A stretch of 64,000 nt of DNA from Brugia malayi (GCF_000002995.4 NW_025062476.1:6127001-6191000); one strand, 5' to 3'; counted from the first letter of the stretch, positions 51,919-64,000 are shown. Numbers and translations are program-made. Notes: generated by a model from the sequence alone, not told the origin.

Positions 51919-54900
51919 TTATAATTCATCGCTTGACCTCTGAAGACACTTTGTTTCATCTCCCTCTGTGATCACGAAATAGTAGATTATGAGGAAAAGA
52001 AGAAAAACGACCGGATACAGCGTTCGACAATATCTATCGATATGACGAGCAGTTGAATGATAACGGCCTGATTCCAGCATAAGTAGCATCATCTGATATC
52101 GTGACATATCATTTAAACCTGACTCTGCTTTCTTCCGCTGCAATCATTTGCAGTCCAAGCTAACTCGCATTGATCGCATTAATATCAAGAAATAGTAGCT
52201 TTTAAATCATTTCTTGAAAAGCAAAACAAAAATTTTTAAATTTGAATAGTAAATAAGCGGACTACAAACACTTTGAAAGAATGGCAACATATAGAGTATG
52301 AAGAAGATACGTAAAGGAGTAAGAACCAAAGGGTAAAGCTACAAAAATGGAATTTAAAAACTGTGTAATGAGTGAAGTGAGATGAAAAATAAAAAGTAAT
52401 AATTATTACCAATTCTCGTGATTTATATTCGAGTGAAATAACAATCAAGGCTTCGAGCATTGTTATAAAAACAAAACTTGCCGTAAAGCCAAACCAGAGA
52501 TCAATGGCCTAAACAAAACAAGCTTTGCAAATAACAATTTTATAAGTTAAAACCCTTTTGCAACTTCATCTTCTGAGGTCTATTGTTTTTTTCTTTACTA
52601 AACCCTTGAATCTAGAAGACAATAATAACAAATTTGAAAATTTAAAGAATTTGAGGCATTGAAATTCAATTGAAGAGTTATCCACTTTTCTTCAAATCTT
52701 GCATTTCTAGCAAAAAACCAATCATTATAACCTTCATGTAAGAAACTTTCGGTAACACTTCCTTAACTGCACTACTTTCCGCACTAAGTGTCAAAAATAG
52801 TGTTAATGAGCCAAATATTCGGCCAGTGACGAATTCTTCTGGCAACCAAACACTGATCCAAGAAAAGACAACACAAGTTGCTGTAGGAATATAAGTTCGT
52901 GTCATGTGATAGCCAAGACTACGTTTCAGTTGACAACTTGCTTCCAAACATGAGAAATTACCTAAATGTTGGAGGTAGATTTTTTGTTTTTCATTGGAAC
53001 AGTTTAACTGAGATTCAATTGTCTAAGTAAAAAAGAATTCATTTGTCTGTCATATTCGTTGTTCATTAAGTTAGTGATGAAAGAAATAACAAAGTTTTTC
53101 CAATTCAGCTAAACTGACAATGATTTACGTGGAAGGATTAGAAAAATAATTTTCGTAGTAACTTTGCTTTTTACAATAAGCACAGTTATTGCTCAAGAAA
53201 TTAAATTTTCGAGAGCATGAAATACCCGTTTTGCGCACTCCATCACAATACCGTTTGTAATATTTTTCGACGTAAAGTTCTTCAGATTCCATCAGTTTAT
53301 TCATTCGAATTGCATCGCTCAAACGAGGGAACCAACTATATCGTATTGAATTTTGACCAGATGCTACTGTAACAATTTAATTTCTAACATACTGTACATA
53401 TAAGTAATGAAAGTAAAGTACTTCAATAAATATGAAGGAAATGTGTAAGAATGCTAGTTTAGAGCTGGAGAAGTGATGGAGAAGTTTAAGTAAGCAACAA
53501 TATTTTTTACTGATTCTGCCATATTTTCGATTATAATAATGTGTTTCCCATTTTAGATGCCAATGATCAAAAAGGTAATCCTTTTGAGGTAATGAAGCTA
53601 TCATATCGCAGCCACATCTGTGCAACCTTTTTAAAACAATCACATTCTTTACACCATAAAAAAGTCAAACAAAAAAAACATTGCTTACTAGCAGTGATCT
53701 TCAACGAGCACACCTGATTATCGTGAGGATATTTACATAGGATAAGTTTGCATGATGGTTTCAAGTATAAGCTAAAATACTACATACTACAAAAGCTGCT
53801 CGTGCAAGGCATGTGATAAAATATTTTTGCTATAATAGAAATGTAATAAATCAACTTTTGAATATGCCAATAAATTAAATCTATATGTTGTTAACTTTCG
53901 ATTATAATTAAAAATAACATACTGCGTTTCGAAGAAAATTTCGCCATTAGGAAATATGTACAGCCAAAAATTCAACGTTGTCATTCGATGATATTCCGCC
54001 TCTTTAGCATTTTGGAAAAATGGTGATGGACGCCAAATTTTTCTGCAAATAGAATTGAATTTTGAGTGGGAATCATTATATTTCTCTTGCAGGAAGAATA
54101 GAAAACCATTTCTAAATTATTAAATAAAAAGTAAAACAGGAATTTTTGCTAATGAAAATCCATTTAAAAAAATTTGCGTAGAAATAAATTCATTAAGACG
54201 AAGCTAAGGCACTAACTTAAGCACATTTTCATCATTGACTAAAATTGGTCGATCAAACTGATGTGCCAAGCGTCGGTCATGCCATGCCATACGTAACCAT
54301 ATATCCATATCATAGTCCTATTTTTTTTTCAATTAAGAATTGAATTTTGAGTGGGAAACTAAGTACTCAGTATGATGCTTGTCAAGTCCACTAATTTTAA
54401 AAGAAATTATTTTCTCAATTAGAACTGAAAACTTGAAAAAAAAAAAAAAAGAAAACTTGAAAATTAATACTATTAACTAACCATTGTACTTTGATCAAAA
54501 TTTGACATCGACTGAATCAATATTCCGAAAAACACTTCCGTAATTTCACCTTCGAGAATGATTGGTGGTGACCTTGAAATGTTGGTGATGAAAATAAAAT
54601 GCAGAATAATTGGACGAAAAAAGTAAATAGAAGGAAACAACCTGGAATCATAGTGGTTTCTGTTGAGAAATGGCATTAGGACAGATGATGAGAGAGGTAT
54701 TACATTGGACATCATTTCACTATCAAACACACTTAAAATACTGCTTAATTGAATGCCTCGTTTGAAGAATGTCATTGAATCATTATTTTTTTCACCTGAA
54801 CTCGCATTCTTTTCTGCCTAAATCTTTGTAAAAATTTCAGAAATTTGATTTTTACCACTTATTTGGTAGCATTATGATATTAATGCGCATACTAGCAAAA

Positions 54901-57210
54901 TTTTCGAATTCTTCCTACATTGCAGTTTATTTTAAAGCAAATAATATAGAAGCAAATAATTGCGGAACTGTCAGATACCCTTTCATTGCTTTCCTGCTTT
55001 TCACTGGAGTTTTGCAAAACTGAAAATTTAATTAGTTCCAATAAAATGGATAAATAATTAGTAACAAATTAAATTTGCTAATAATCATTAGACGATAATA
55101 TCAACATAAAACTGATAAGAGATAAGTGTATTTTTTTGCATTTTTTGGTAAATTCAAGGTAAAATTTTATGATTAAAGAATAATGACAAACATTTCGTCA
55201 CTTTGTCGATATTCTCCGTTCTAAGTTTTTCCGCGATGCAAACCTTTTTCCGATCAATTTCTAGTCCTTTATGAAGTTCAAACACTGACGACATTTCGCC
55301 AAGTTTGTAAAAATCAGCTACTTTCTGACTGCGCACAACAATTTTCGTAGAGTTTTGCTCGAAATTAGTGTCTACCTATAAATATTTTCTATAAATTTTT
55401 AAGACTATAGTTCATCTCAGAAGTTTATCACTAAGGTAAAATAAAAAGTTGAAAAAGCAAAGCTTATAAAATGAATACAGAAAATTCTTTAATTCAGCGT
55501 TCACTTACTTGATAAGTGATTTGAACCGCTGTTGGGTTAATGATACGAATTTCTCCTGATGGAATTAGCGGCAATCTATCGACCGGCTGCGAAACATAAT
55601 TCTGATTGTATTTGGTAGTGAATAAAATACTTGGCTTCTTTGCTGCTATTTCTAATATGTCAGGCTTCCAAGATTTCTTGGTGCTGAAGAGTGGAAAATG
55701 TTAAATAATTACTTTGGCACTTTTAAAGTTATAAAACAAATGATAATTGCTTTAAAACTCCAACAATTATTAGAAAATAATTGAATCATTTTCGAGCAAT
55801 TACATATATTTTCTGAGCCGACTTTGTGCTCAAAACCCTGGTATCTTTAGAAATTGACTTTCTTCTTTTATTTCTTCACTTATCCTTCAATAAAAAAAAA
55901 AAAAAAAAAAAAAACTCATAAATAAAAAAGAAGCAATCATGTGTCGCTTAGATAATGAAAATAATATTTCTATTTTTGTTTCAAATTTACCTGATTGGGA
56001 TGTATGATTCACCGTTTCTGTCATCTATCAAATCCAACGATGTTTTCTTTCCAGTTTCATAATTATTGCATATTTCAGATAAATTAATTCCATACTTCCT
56101 AAACAGCTCGAACTTAGCACAGCCCTTTACTTTTTTGGATTATTTTCTTCTACTAGTTGAAATAAAGAAAAATACCCAAAAATTTTCCGAATACTTTCAT
56201 AATTTGAAACGGATCAATCAGAAAAATTATAAATTTGCTCTAGGAAAGCACCATTTTCTAAAGAATTGAAATTCAGATGATAAAAGTGAAGAACTCACTT
56301 TGCTGCAGAGAAGGAATCAATCAGCAAATATCGACTGTAATTTCTGCATACTTTCTTGAAATTGACATGCACTACCTTAAATTGCATGCATTCCAGATCA
56401 TAAAAGAAATAGCTTTATTTTCGAATTGTTCAACAGTTATATATTTACAAATGGTATGTAAAAATGGTGAATGTGATTTCAGATAATTAAGAAAAAAATA
56501 TTAAGTAAAAAAATGAAAATTAGAAACTAAAATTGAATTGAAAATTAGAAGAATAAATCAACCTTATGTTTAGAGAGCAGGTATTTTGGCAAACCAAATT
56601 TTACTAGCTGTACTATACTGTTCAACGATACTTCTATCTTTCGTATTGATAACAAATCAATGATTTCTGCCGTAGGTGTAATTTCACCTACCTGAAAGGA
56701 TTGAAAAGATTTTCAAAATTAAGTATTTAAGTATAGAACTAGATATTTAAGCATATTAAACATATTATGAAAAATATTTAAATAAATCGCAAATTAGCAT
56801 GAAATTAATGGGTTCTTAAATATTAAAATAAAATCGAATATAGAAGTGCTAGCATATGTAAGAATTTGTCGATACCAGCATATCTCAATCATTTATGCAT
56901 CAAAATATTCTTTTTTTTCGAGGAACTTTTTTTCTGCTCAGATGGCGATCACATATGCATTTTATTAACTTACCTGTAATTTCCACCATAAATTCCATGC
57001 TTCACATTGAGGTAACTTTTCATATCGAATTCCAAGGTCTTCAGCTTGATAAGTCGTGTTTATCCATAAATCAGACTCGGGAGAGCTTTCAGCTAACGAC
57101 ATACATGGGATAATTACTTCAAGAAGTATCCGTGAAATAATGACAAAAAAAGATTTTAAAATCATCATCATTAGAGAAGATGAACAGAAAACATCACTGT
57201 TTTGTGACAT
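51919..57210 (-). CDS. lgc-like: Cys-loop ligand-gated ion channel subunit (glycine/glutamate receptor-like), about 698 aa
   Basis: Exons in phase: 57210-56974, 56691-56563, 56354-56299, 56098-55991, 55683-55509, 55375-55244, 54817-54642, 54572-54482, 54317-54217, 54042-53923, 53771-53689, 53366-53226, 52961-52732, 52508-52410 and 52137-51919. A signal peptide is followed by about 300 unrecognised residues, then a classic ligand-binding domain: IWLRMAWHDRRLAHQFD, KIWRPSPFFQNA and NFWLYIFPNGEIFFET. The Cys-loop is C449-x13-C463 with YPHD inside, and a second pair C510-x10-C521 is typical of glycine, glutamate-Cl and histamine-Cl receptors. M1 spans about 537-556, M2 565-585, M3 594-622 and M4 665-682, with a short M3-M4 loop. 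Arg564 occupies the position of the Arg in the anion-channel PAR motif, but the motif reads TGR. ATG 57210 or 57171 could start it. Ligand unknown. Confidence 0.88.
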
Positions 57211-59526
57211 GATGAGATTGCTCAAAAACCAGTTGTTGATTGCATTTGTCGAAGTAATTGCCGAAAGGGAAGTTCAAAAATCGAAGCGCAAATGTTCATC
57301 ACACTAAAAAATGATCATTTTATTAGATAATTAGATAATACGAATTAGCAAGCAAAATTTTAGACATATCGTAAGACAATATTTCATGAAACAATTTTAG
57401 AAACTTTTTAATATAATAAATTTTGAATACCATAAAAAATTTAAGAAAAAAAAGTTTTTTTTCTTTCTTGGTCTAAAAATTGTCCTAACAATCAAATTTT
57501 TAACACTGCACCATCTTGAAATTACAAATTGTTGGACCCATTATTGATGAACGATAAAATTTAAAAGTTTAGAAAGTAATCAATTTATGTTTGATATAAA
57601 TTTATATGCAAATCTTAACTGCTTTATTTTCAATCATTATACAATTCACGTTTTATAGGAAGCTTTACAGCATTAATTAATTTTGGCAGTAATTTTGTTT
57701 TTTCAACGTTTTATTTCAAAATTATTTTTGATGTTGAAATAAGACAAATTTTTAGTCACGGAAAACAAAGAAAATATTCATTTCACTAGAAGAAGTTTGG
57801 AAAACAAGTGCAATGGATTAAACAACAAAACCTTTATTCAGTGCGTTTAGTTTGTGAAGTGAATTATATGGGTCTCAATTAAATGCGTTTCAATAAATTC
57901 ATCATACAATTAGCTGTAAGAAAAGAAAATTTTGGATATCATATTTCAAGATTTCCAATTTTATGTCGGAAAAGTATGCAAATGTTTTTGAAAACGTTTA
58001 CACTTCAAATTAAAGAAAAAGCTCATATTGAATGCAACGATAAAATATCATGCAAGTAGGACTCATTTTTTTTAACATTTTAAAGTTAAAAACTATGGAT
58101 GATGTCAGTCATTAAGTAAATAACTTCGTTAAATTATACTGAAAATTGTCCTCCAGATAAAAAGATGAAACTCAAAAATCAACGGAAAATTTTTGATTTC
58201 TAAAATTACTTCGTAGTTACATCAACAAAGAAAAAAATTAGGATCAGGATAAGATGAATGATGCAACTCATCATTCTTTGGCCTAGTTTAATTCCGGATG
58301 GATATTAAACGAAAATATCAACTGTCATAATTTATTTTCTTCCTATCCTCTAATTTTTTCACTTTAATTTTTCCGCACAAACAGACCACATAAGAATCAA
58401 TTTTCTTTTGTTGCCATCTTTCTTCCTTTTTCATTTCCTTCATTCTCAAAAATGTTTAGAAATGAGATTGAGTGAAGCAAAACAGTAAAGACATCTGCTT
58501 TAGAAATGCGACATCTATACGCAACAATAGAGCAGAATGGTTTGTCTATGCATAATTGTTACACTTTTATTATGATAGGTAGAGGTCGGTAATGAATAAT
58601 AGTCAATAATTTAATTGCCGTATAAGTCTACTACTTTCCGTTTATCGCAAGTTTAATTGCACATTTATTCGAAAATGAAAAATCCCAGAATAAATGAAAC
58701 AATTTTTACTAGCACTATTATTCCAGTGCATTTGTATATGTGAAATTAAAATTCAAGCATTTTGGCATCAATCTTGAAGAATAAAATTAGTATTAATAAT
58801 AGGCAAAATGTTTCCTCTTTTTAAAATTGAATTATCACATCGTTTGTGCACCATTCAAAGTATAATTAGTTAAATTTTTAGAGCAAAGTGATTTACTCAA
58901 TTTAAGCAAATAAAAGTCAAAAGCCAAATTTGAGGTCCTCTTCAGTAACAGCATAAGCGATATAGAAAAGTGTTAGCTAGATATCCTTCTGAAAATCATT
59001 TTAATTCAACTTCTGAATATTTCAAATGAGCTTTTAAATGACTAACAAAAAAGCGACTTTCATCAATAGTAAAAATAAAAAGATTCAAATTTTGCGAAAA
59101 TTATTACTTTCTTCTTTATGCTCGCATCTTTCATTTTATTCTTTTTGGCGTATCACAATTTTTGTTAATGGGAAAAGTTTTCGTTTTAGATTTTGAAACC
59201 TAATTAAAATAAGGTGGAGAAATGAATTATTCTCGAAAAGCCAAAGCAACATTTTAATAAATTTGAGTAATTCTTGAAGATAATTTGAACTAAGAAATTT
59301 TCAATAAAAAATTAAAATAGTTTCAAATCAGGGAGATATACATTGAGAATAAGAGATGTTAAAGTTCAGTGATACTTAGTGGTCTGTGATTCGTGGTACA
59401 TTTTTGAATGATTAGCTCGTTTGTCACATGCAATGAACCTTCTTCATTTCTTTTCAACAGTAGCATTCAGTAAAAGTGCAAAAACATTTGTTTCAGAGAA
59501 TGTATTAGTGAGAGTTAGTTGTATTG

Positions 59527-59829
59527 TCACCAGCGGTCATCTCTTCTCTTCCGTGTGACACGGAATGCTTCAAATCCAGACTTGTTCTGTTCATAAGAAG
59601 TGGAAGAGAATGAATTTAGCTGTGAAATTTTCGAGTAGTGTTCCAACATTGAAGTGAAATCAGTTGTAGCCGTAACAACAGAGGGCGGGCGGGTTGTCTG
59701 CTGGTCCCAGAGATTGGAGTAGGCAGATCGGGTGAATACATATGGGAAGGAGTGAATGAATGGCTGAGGGAAGGGCACATTGCCGAGGAAGAGGACATAT
59801 CTTTCCGTCTGCTGCTGTCACCTTTTCAT
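59527..59829 (-). CDS. candidate orphan exon, Ser/Thr/Phe-rich with basic end
   Basis: A minus-strand open frame in a locally GC-richer patch encodes about 95 residues after a possible acceptor, with a Ser/Thr/Tyr/Phe/Gln composition and the basic stretch FRVTRKRRDD near its end. It either stops at 59527 or is spliced at a GTGACA donor just before. The composition resembles flanking regions of transcription factors, and the basic run could be a nuclear localisation signal. No DNA-binding domain or partner exon was found nearby. It may be a non-coding promoter island instead. Confidence 0.25.
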
Positions 59830-59982
59830 ATTTTAGAAATGATGAAGAGACAGACTTGCTGTTCTCTAGAACTGGTATCAGTCAAGAATGTTAGGATTCT
59901 GGTTATATCCCTGAGGGGCTAATAAACATTCTGATATATCATGCTATTCATTTATTATTATTACTACTACTGCCATTGCTGC

Positions 59983-60002
59983 TAATATCAGTACTGATAT
60001 TA
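59983..60002. repeat. perfect 20-bp palindrome
   Basis: TAATATCAGTACTGATATTA reads the same on both strands. It is followed by ATTACTGATAATAATAG, which repeats part of it. It lies about 380 bases upstream of the ZP-like start codon and could be a dimeric protein-binding site. Confidence 0.9.
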
Positions 60003-60130
60003 CTGATAATAATAGAAATCACTTTACACTGCGATCCCATATCATTTTGCTGTTATTACTAGTATTGTTTGCATGCTAAAATTCACCTTACTAATAATTG
60101 ATAGAAACAAATAGTTAACAAAATTCGAAC

Positions 60131-60161
60131 GAACTGTTTTCCTGTTTGATGAAAACAGTTC
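60131..60161. repeat. hairpin with 11-bp arms
   Basis: Arms GAACTGTTTTC (60131-60141) and GAAAACAGTTC (60151-60161) flank a nine-base loop, about 220 bases upstream of the ZP-like gene. Confidence 0.9.
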
Positions 60162-60382
60162 CGAAGATAATCTTTAATATTAGTTGAAGAAAATTCAACT
60201 ATCTTACATTTCTCGTTTCTGATGCATGAAGCATTATTTTCTCCTTCTGCTGTAAAATTTTTTAACTTGTTGTTAATAGAAATACTAGCATTCTGTTTCG
60301 AGTCACTGTTACTTACACCACTGTCATTATCGCTGCTGTCACCTACCGTTTCTCATCTTCATTACTAGATTTTGTTCTGAAA

Positions 60383-62397
60383 ATGCCGTATACCTCAGAA
60401 CAACATATTCTAGCAACTATTTATATTCTTACAACAAATGCATTTGTCTTATTTGCAAATGAAATCGTTGGGGAACCATTCATCAGGTTAGTAGAAATCA
60501 TTTTGTTTCAAGTTTGAAGGAGAGACTGAGAATGATAGCGGTTATCAGATTATCATGGCTATCGATTATTTACTGTACAGTTACTGCTGTGACACATAGA
60601 ATTATTTATTTGATTTCTACCTTAATCGAATTTATTGCTTTTTCATTGTGTCCTTCTTGCTAAAAAAAACTCTGTCCTAGTGAATTTGCAAAATAGTGCA
60701 CATTAGCCCAACTCTATTCCTCTTCCTCTGGCTTTTTGCTCGTTTGCTCTGCACAGATTTATGACAAGATATCCTTTCCATTGTTCATCCGCCATTTCAA
60801 TATTTAACTTCTCAACGATACATTTATCAACTCAGAATCTCTTCATTGTAATGATTAAATAATGAAAATCTATTATTATCAGTCTTTCGGATCATGTTTA
60901 AAGATTCAGAAAAAAGCCGTAACTGCGTGAACTTCATTGAAATTCCCAAGAATTATATTTTGAAATCCGAATGAAAAAAAAATAAAAACTTGAATTCGAT
61001 AAGATAGTTTGGCGCACTTTGCATTTTCTAATGATTGCATTTTTTGGAATTTGTTTGTAAAATGCATGAATTTTTATATTATGAAAATTAGCATAGCGTT
61101 AAAATTTTAGTAAAAATGAATAAAATTAAACCTTTTGTTCCAATACTTTAAGCCTTCTTACCACAGTTTTAACAAGCTTACTTTGAAGATAAAATATTGA
61201 TATTTTGATTTTTCTCACTTATTAATGCTTCGATTTTGCATATTTATTCATTTGCTTGTTATATTTGGAAAAAGTTAATGGATAAAATTCTTACGCCTTT
61301 TATACGCTTGTCGAATTCTATGTGAAACATCAGTCAAAAACAGGTTTTTGTGTCGATTTTTATCTCGGAATGTAAATCGTGTATTTGAGATAATACTAAA
61401 TATGTTTCCGGTATTATACAGTTGTCATGTTAGATGTTATGTTAAGATGGAGAACGATGACAAATTTTCTAACTCTGAGAGGAATTTATTGTGAATTTGT
61501 TATGAAAGGAAATGTTAACAGTGAAGAAAAGTGAAATTTCCGGAAAAGGAAAGAGTAAAAAGTGCTATTGGCAGAAATGATTTGAAGTAAATAAAAAAGT
61601 CATAACATATTCCATATTTTTGAACTTTTTCTCATTGTTGAAGCTTTCACGACATCTTCTATAACTCGATTTCATCAGCGCTTTACTGGGAGTCATTTAA
61701 AATTTAAACGCTTTCAAAAATGAATACAGAAGTAAGTGTCCCATGGAAAGAGATATTAATAATAGTACCACTATAACAATGTTTTTGAATGTTTTTTAAA
61801 ACCTTCGTGAAAGTAATAGGAAAACGAAATGAAAGAATATTTTACCCATTTTCTAATCATTCTAACAAATCTCAGACTCATTTATCTCTTTTTTTCGAGA
61901 TCATTTAAACTCTTTTTCTTTGAGAAACTTATAATTTCATCCAAGTTCATATATTTGTTGAGATTGCAAACTTGAACATTTCCAAAAATTCTTAAAAAGC
62001 TGAGAAACCGTAAAAATAGGCATTTGTTAATAATAAGATAGAAAAAAGTCAGGTATCACTTTCGAGATTAAGGTTTTGTTTATTAGGTTAAATTAAATCA
62101 TTAGCTTTACAAGATTTGATAACAGTTATTTAGGATTTTTAATGTAGGAATTCAATATATCGCTTATTAAAATGCTGAATATTGCCGAAGGTTATTTACA
62201 ATGCTTAACTTGTTAGGGTATTATCATTTTAGTTGTTCAGCAGATGCAATATATGTGAAATGGAGAACAAGCATGACCTTTGTTGGTCATATAAATGTAC
62301 GACATGCGCCGAATCGTTTCTGCTATCAGGTACTGGTGACAAATAATCAAATAGAACTTCTCATCCCACATCAGGACTGTCAAGTGAGCAGAACAAG
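60383..62397 (+). CDS. ZP-domain cuticlin-like protein, N-terminal part (gene continues to the right)
   Basis: Exon 1 (60383-60486) encodes a hydrophobic signal region followed by NEIVGEPFI and ends at donor GTTAGT in phase 2. Exon 2 starts at 62233 in matching phase with SCSADAIYVKWRTSMTFVGH, continues VRHAPNRFCYQ and IPHQDCQVSRTR, and ends at 62383 (GTGAGC) or 62397 (GTTGGT). The order of EGEP-like motif, Cys, short strand, F-x-G-x-I/V-x-V, Cys and IP..xC-x-x-R-x-R is that of the ZP-N half of nematode cuticlins, which polymerise in cuticle or at apical surfaces. The two exons are 1.75 kb apart. Later exons (rest of the ZP domain, furin site, membrane anchor) were not confidently found before 64000. 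A possible third exon near 63345-63499 reads RLRGINVTEFDPFYYIKHR, which resembles the downstream ZP segment, but its acceptor is poor. Confidence 0.65.
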
Positions 62398-64000
62398 GTT
62401 GGTTCGGCTCAACCTATGTTTTAAAAACTTTTTTCACAAAATTGAAATGATAAGTCTTCCATAACATTACATGAAACTTTTTCATTATTGATGAACTCGG
62501 TTAATTAACACTTTTTATTCAATCAGTCCTTTCGAACAAATTATTTTGCTGCCGGAATTGTTTGACATTTACTCATTTTAACATTTTTTCAACTAGCAAT
62601 CATGAATATTTAATGGGATATTTAATTCGTATCTTACCGTAATTATTTGCTGGAAAATGTTAGTCGAAAGTGTTAGATAGTTCAGGTTAATCAACAAGCC
62701 ATGCATTTCATAAACATTCATTTTATTAAATCTATTCCAAAAATATATTATTCATTATCTTTATTTACTAGAAATAAATGATTTTTCAAATCTAAAAACT
62801 GCTGAAGTTAGATTTTCATTTAGGATATTCTACTGCCTTTAAACTAGAAAACCTAGTTTCTCTTTAATTTTAAATTATGATCACTTTTTTATGATGAATA
62901 ACTTTTGAGATTTTGAAATAGCGAAAATTTTGCAAGCTACTAGGAAAGAAAGTAATAAGTCGAAAATTCCAACAATTGAAGTAATAGAAACCTGTTGGAA
63001 GGCCAAATTTTTGCTTCTAAACAGTAATTTTAAAAAAATTTGCTTGTGTAAAAAGATTTACAAGAGAGAAGTGTTCCCTGTTTTCTTTGCTACATTTGAG
63101 AACCAGTGTTAATTGCTTTGAATGTCAGGTTCGTGACATCCTGTAGTAAATGTTTTGCTAAAATTTCCTCACAAGTTATAAAAATATCTTTCTACCCGCA
63201 CATTTAATTGTCAACAACTTTATTTCAATGACAAAGTTTCTCACTGTGATAAAGTTTTTTCACTACAGAATGCAGTAATGTACATCAATAAAAGCTATTC
63301 ATTTTACTTCCTTATTTTGGGAAATTAATTGATGCGAAGAATTGGGCGGTGAGAAAGTTTTTATGCTCGACTGAACTTCTCCCCCGCACACTATCGACAT
63401 TTCTGCGTCTTCGTGGCATTAATGTTACAGAATTTGATCCTTTCTACTACATCAAACATAGAATTATTGCATGTGAAGAAAGGCTTAGTGACGAGAATAG
63501 TGAAACGAAGTGATGAACGAGCCTTAGAGGTATGATTTAAGAAAGAAATCACAAAAATGTCTGTGAAATTGAAGGAGGAAGAGGGAAATCGCAAACTTTT
63601 CCTTATTTCTTTATGCTTCTCTTATATTAACGAAACTTGTCAAATAGCTGAAATGCGCCCACCGCAGATAAAAGGTCCACTTTTAATTTTCCAAACATTC
63701 TTTCAATTATTTAAAACGATTTTGTACTAAAATTGATTTAGCTGAGTGGCAGATAAAAATCCCTGGATTTTAAATTATTTCGTGAAAGCATTAAAGAAAT
63801 AAGTTAAATATAACATATATTGTTGTTCAAAACATCGTTTATAGTCTTTAACCTTATTTGCTGGTTCATTATGCAAATTTTAGCACCTATTCCTCTCATT
63901 ATAAATTTGTTATTCTCATTAAGTTTCAGTTCGGAAAAAAGACAGGAATGAGTATTGTTAAAGAAGTTTGTTGAGAAAGTTGCGTGTTCCTGCATCTTCT
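62398..64000. other. downstream of ZP-like exon 2, mostly unassigned
   Basis: Probably intron sequence of the ZP-like gene. Apart from the uncertain exon near 63345-63499, I see only short open frames without splice context. Confidence 0.4.

Larger units (their letters stand above)
57211..60382. other. intergenic, with a minus-strand candidate exon
   Basis: No gene model between the channel and the ZP-like gene. The interval 59527-59830 is less AT-rich than its surroundings and open on the minus strand (see findings). A 20-bp palindrome (59983-60002) and an 11-bp-arm hairpin (60131-60161) lie upstream of the ZP-like gene. Confidence 0.5.

Noticed and set aside
52968..53031. Possible channel exon reading TIESQLNCSNEKQ
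   Set aside because: Its phase (0) does not fit the flanking exons, which join directly in phase 1 and restore the loop C sequence KTGNFSCLEA.
54930..55000. Possible extra channel exon reading LQNSSEKQESNER or FCKTPVKSRK
   Set aside because: The exons on either side already join in phase 0; the candidate does not keep phase with a good donor.
63345..63499. Possible third exon of the ZP-like gene (RLRGINVTEFDPFYYIKHR)
   Set aside because: The residues resemble a downstream ZP segment, but the acceptor GATGCGAAG is poor. The canonical acceptor TGTTACAG at 63430 gives either a different frame or no phase-compatible donor, so it is not listed as part of the CDS.

Overview
The window looks like a stretch of nematode nuclear genome, most likely a filarial/spirurid (clade III) worm. 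This rests on inference. The DNA is very AT-rich and full of A/T homopolymers. Genes are split into many short exons with T-rich TTTCAG/TTTTAG acceptors. Several start codons sit 9-30 bases downstream of an unpaired acceptor, as expected for spliced-leader trans-splicing. The encoded families (Ly6-type GPI proteins, heparan sulfate 3-O-sulfotransferase, XMAP215/ZYG-9 TOG proteins, Cys-loop channels, cuticlin-like ZP proteins) fit a nematode. No plasmid, phage, CRISPR, rRNA or tRNA gene was recognised. I assembled the exon models by hand from splice sites and reading phase.

Layout. 1-5050: gene-poor; one orphan minus-strand exon (704-901) lies between two 82-bp direct repeats. 5056-6385 (+): four-exon Ly6/uPAR three-finger GPI protein. 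7787-9991 (-): five-exon heparan sulfate 3-O-sulfotransferase. 10.0-18.7 kb: long gene-poor segment with local repeats and two less AT-rich islands. 18750-23969 (+): 16-exon protein with two TOG domains and an SxIP-containing tail. 25176-26828 (+): five-exon secreted protein of unrecognised family. 27521-34455 (-): ZIP (SLC39)-like membrane protein whose metal-binding residues are largely replaced. 35267-41931 (-): 24-exon protein of about 963 residues, predominantly helical, unrecognised. 42-45.5 kb: gene-poor. 45560-47220 (-): secreted Glu/Lys-rich disordered protein with decapeptide repeats. 47.2-51.9 kb: gene-poor, with a possible gene remnant near 48.7-49.2 kb. 51919-57210 (-): Cys-loop ligand-gated ion channel with an extra N-terminal region of about 300 residues. 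57.2-60.4 kb: gene-poor. 60383 onward (+): start of a ZP/cuticlin-like gene that runs toward the right edge.

These are independent genes, not an operon or one system. A shared theme is surface and secreted biology: GPI protein, Golgi sulfotransferase, membrane transporter-like protein, ion channel, cuticle-type protein and two novel secreted proteins. The most unusual items are the ZIP protein that has lost its canonical metal ligands and uses a GC-AG intron, the two-TOG protein whose domains keep identical exon lengths (105/90/168), the channel's N-terminal extension, and the unrecognised 963-residue protein that carries a decayed exon copy in one of its introns.
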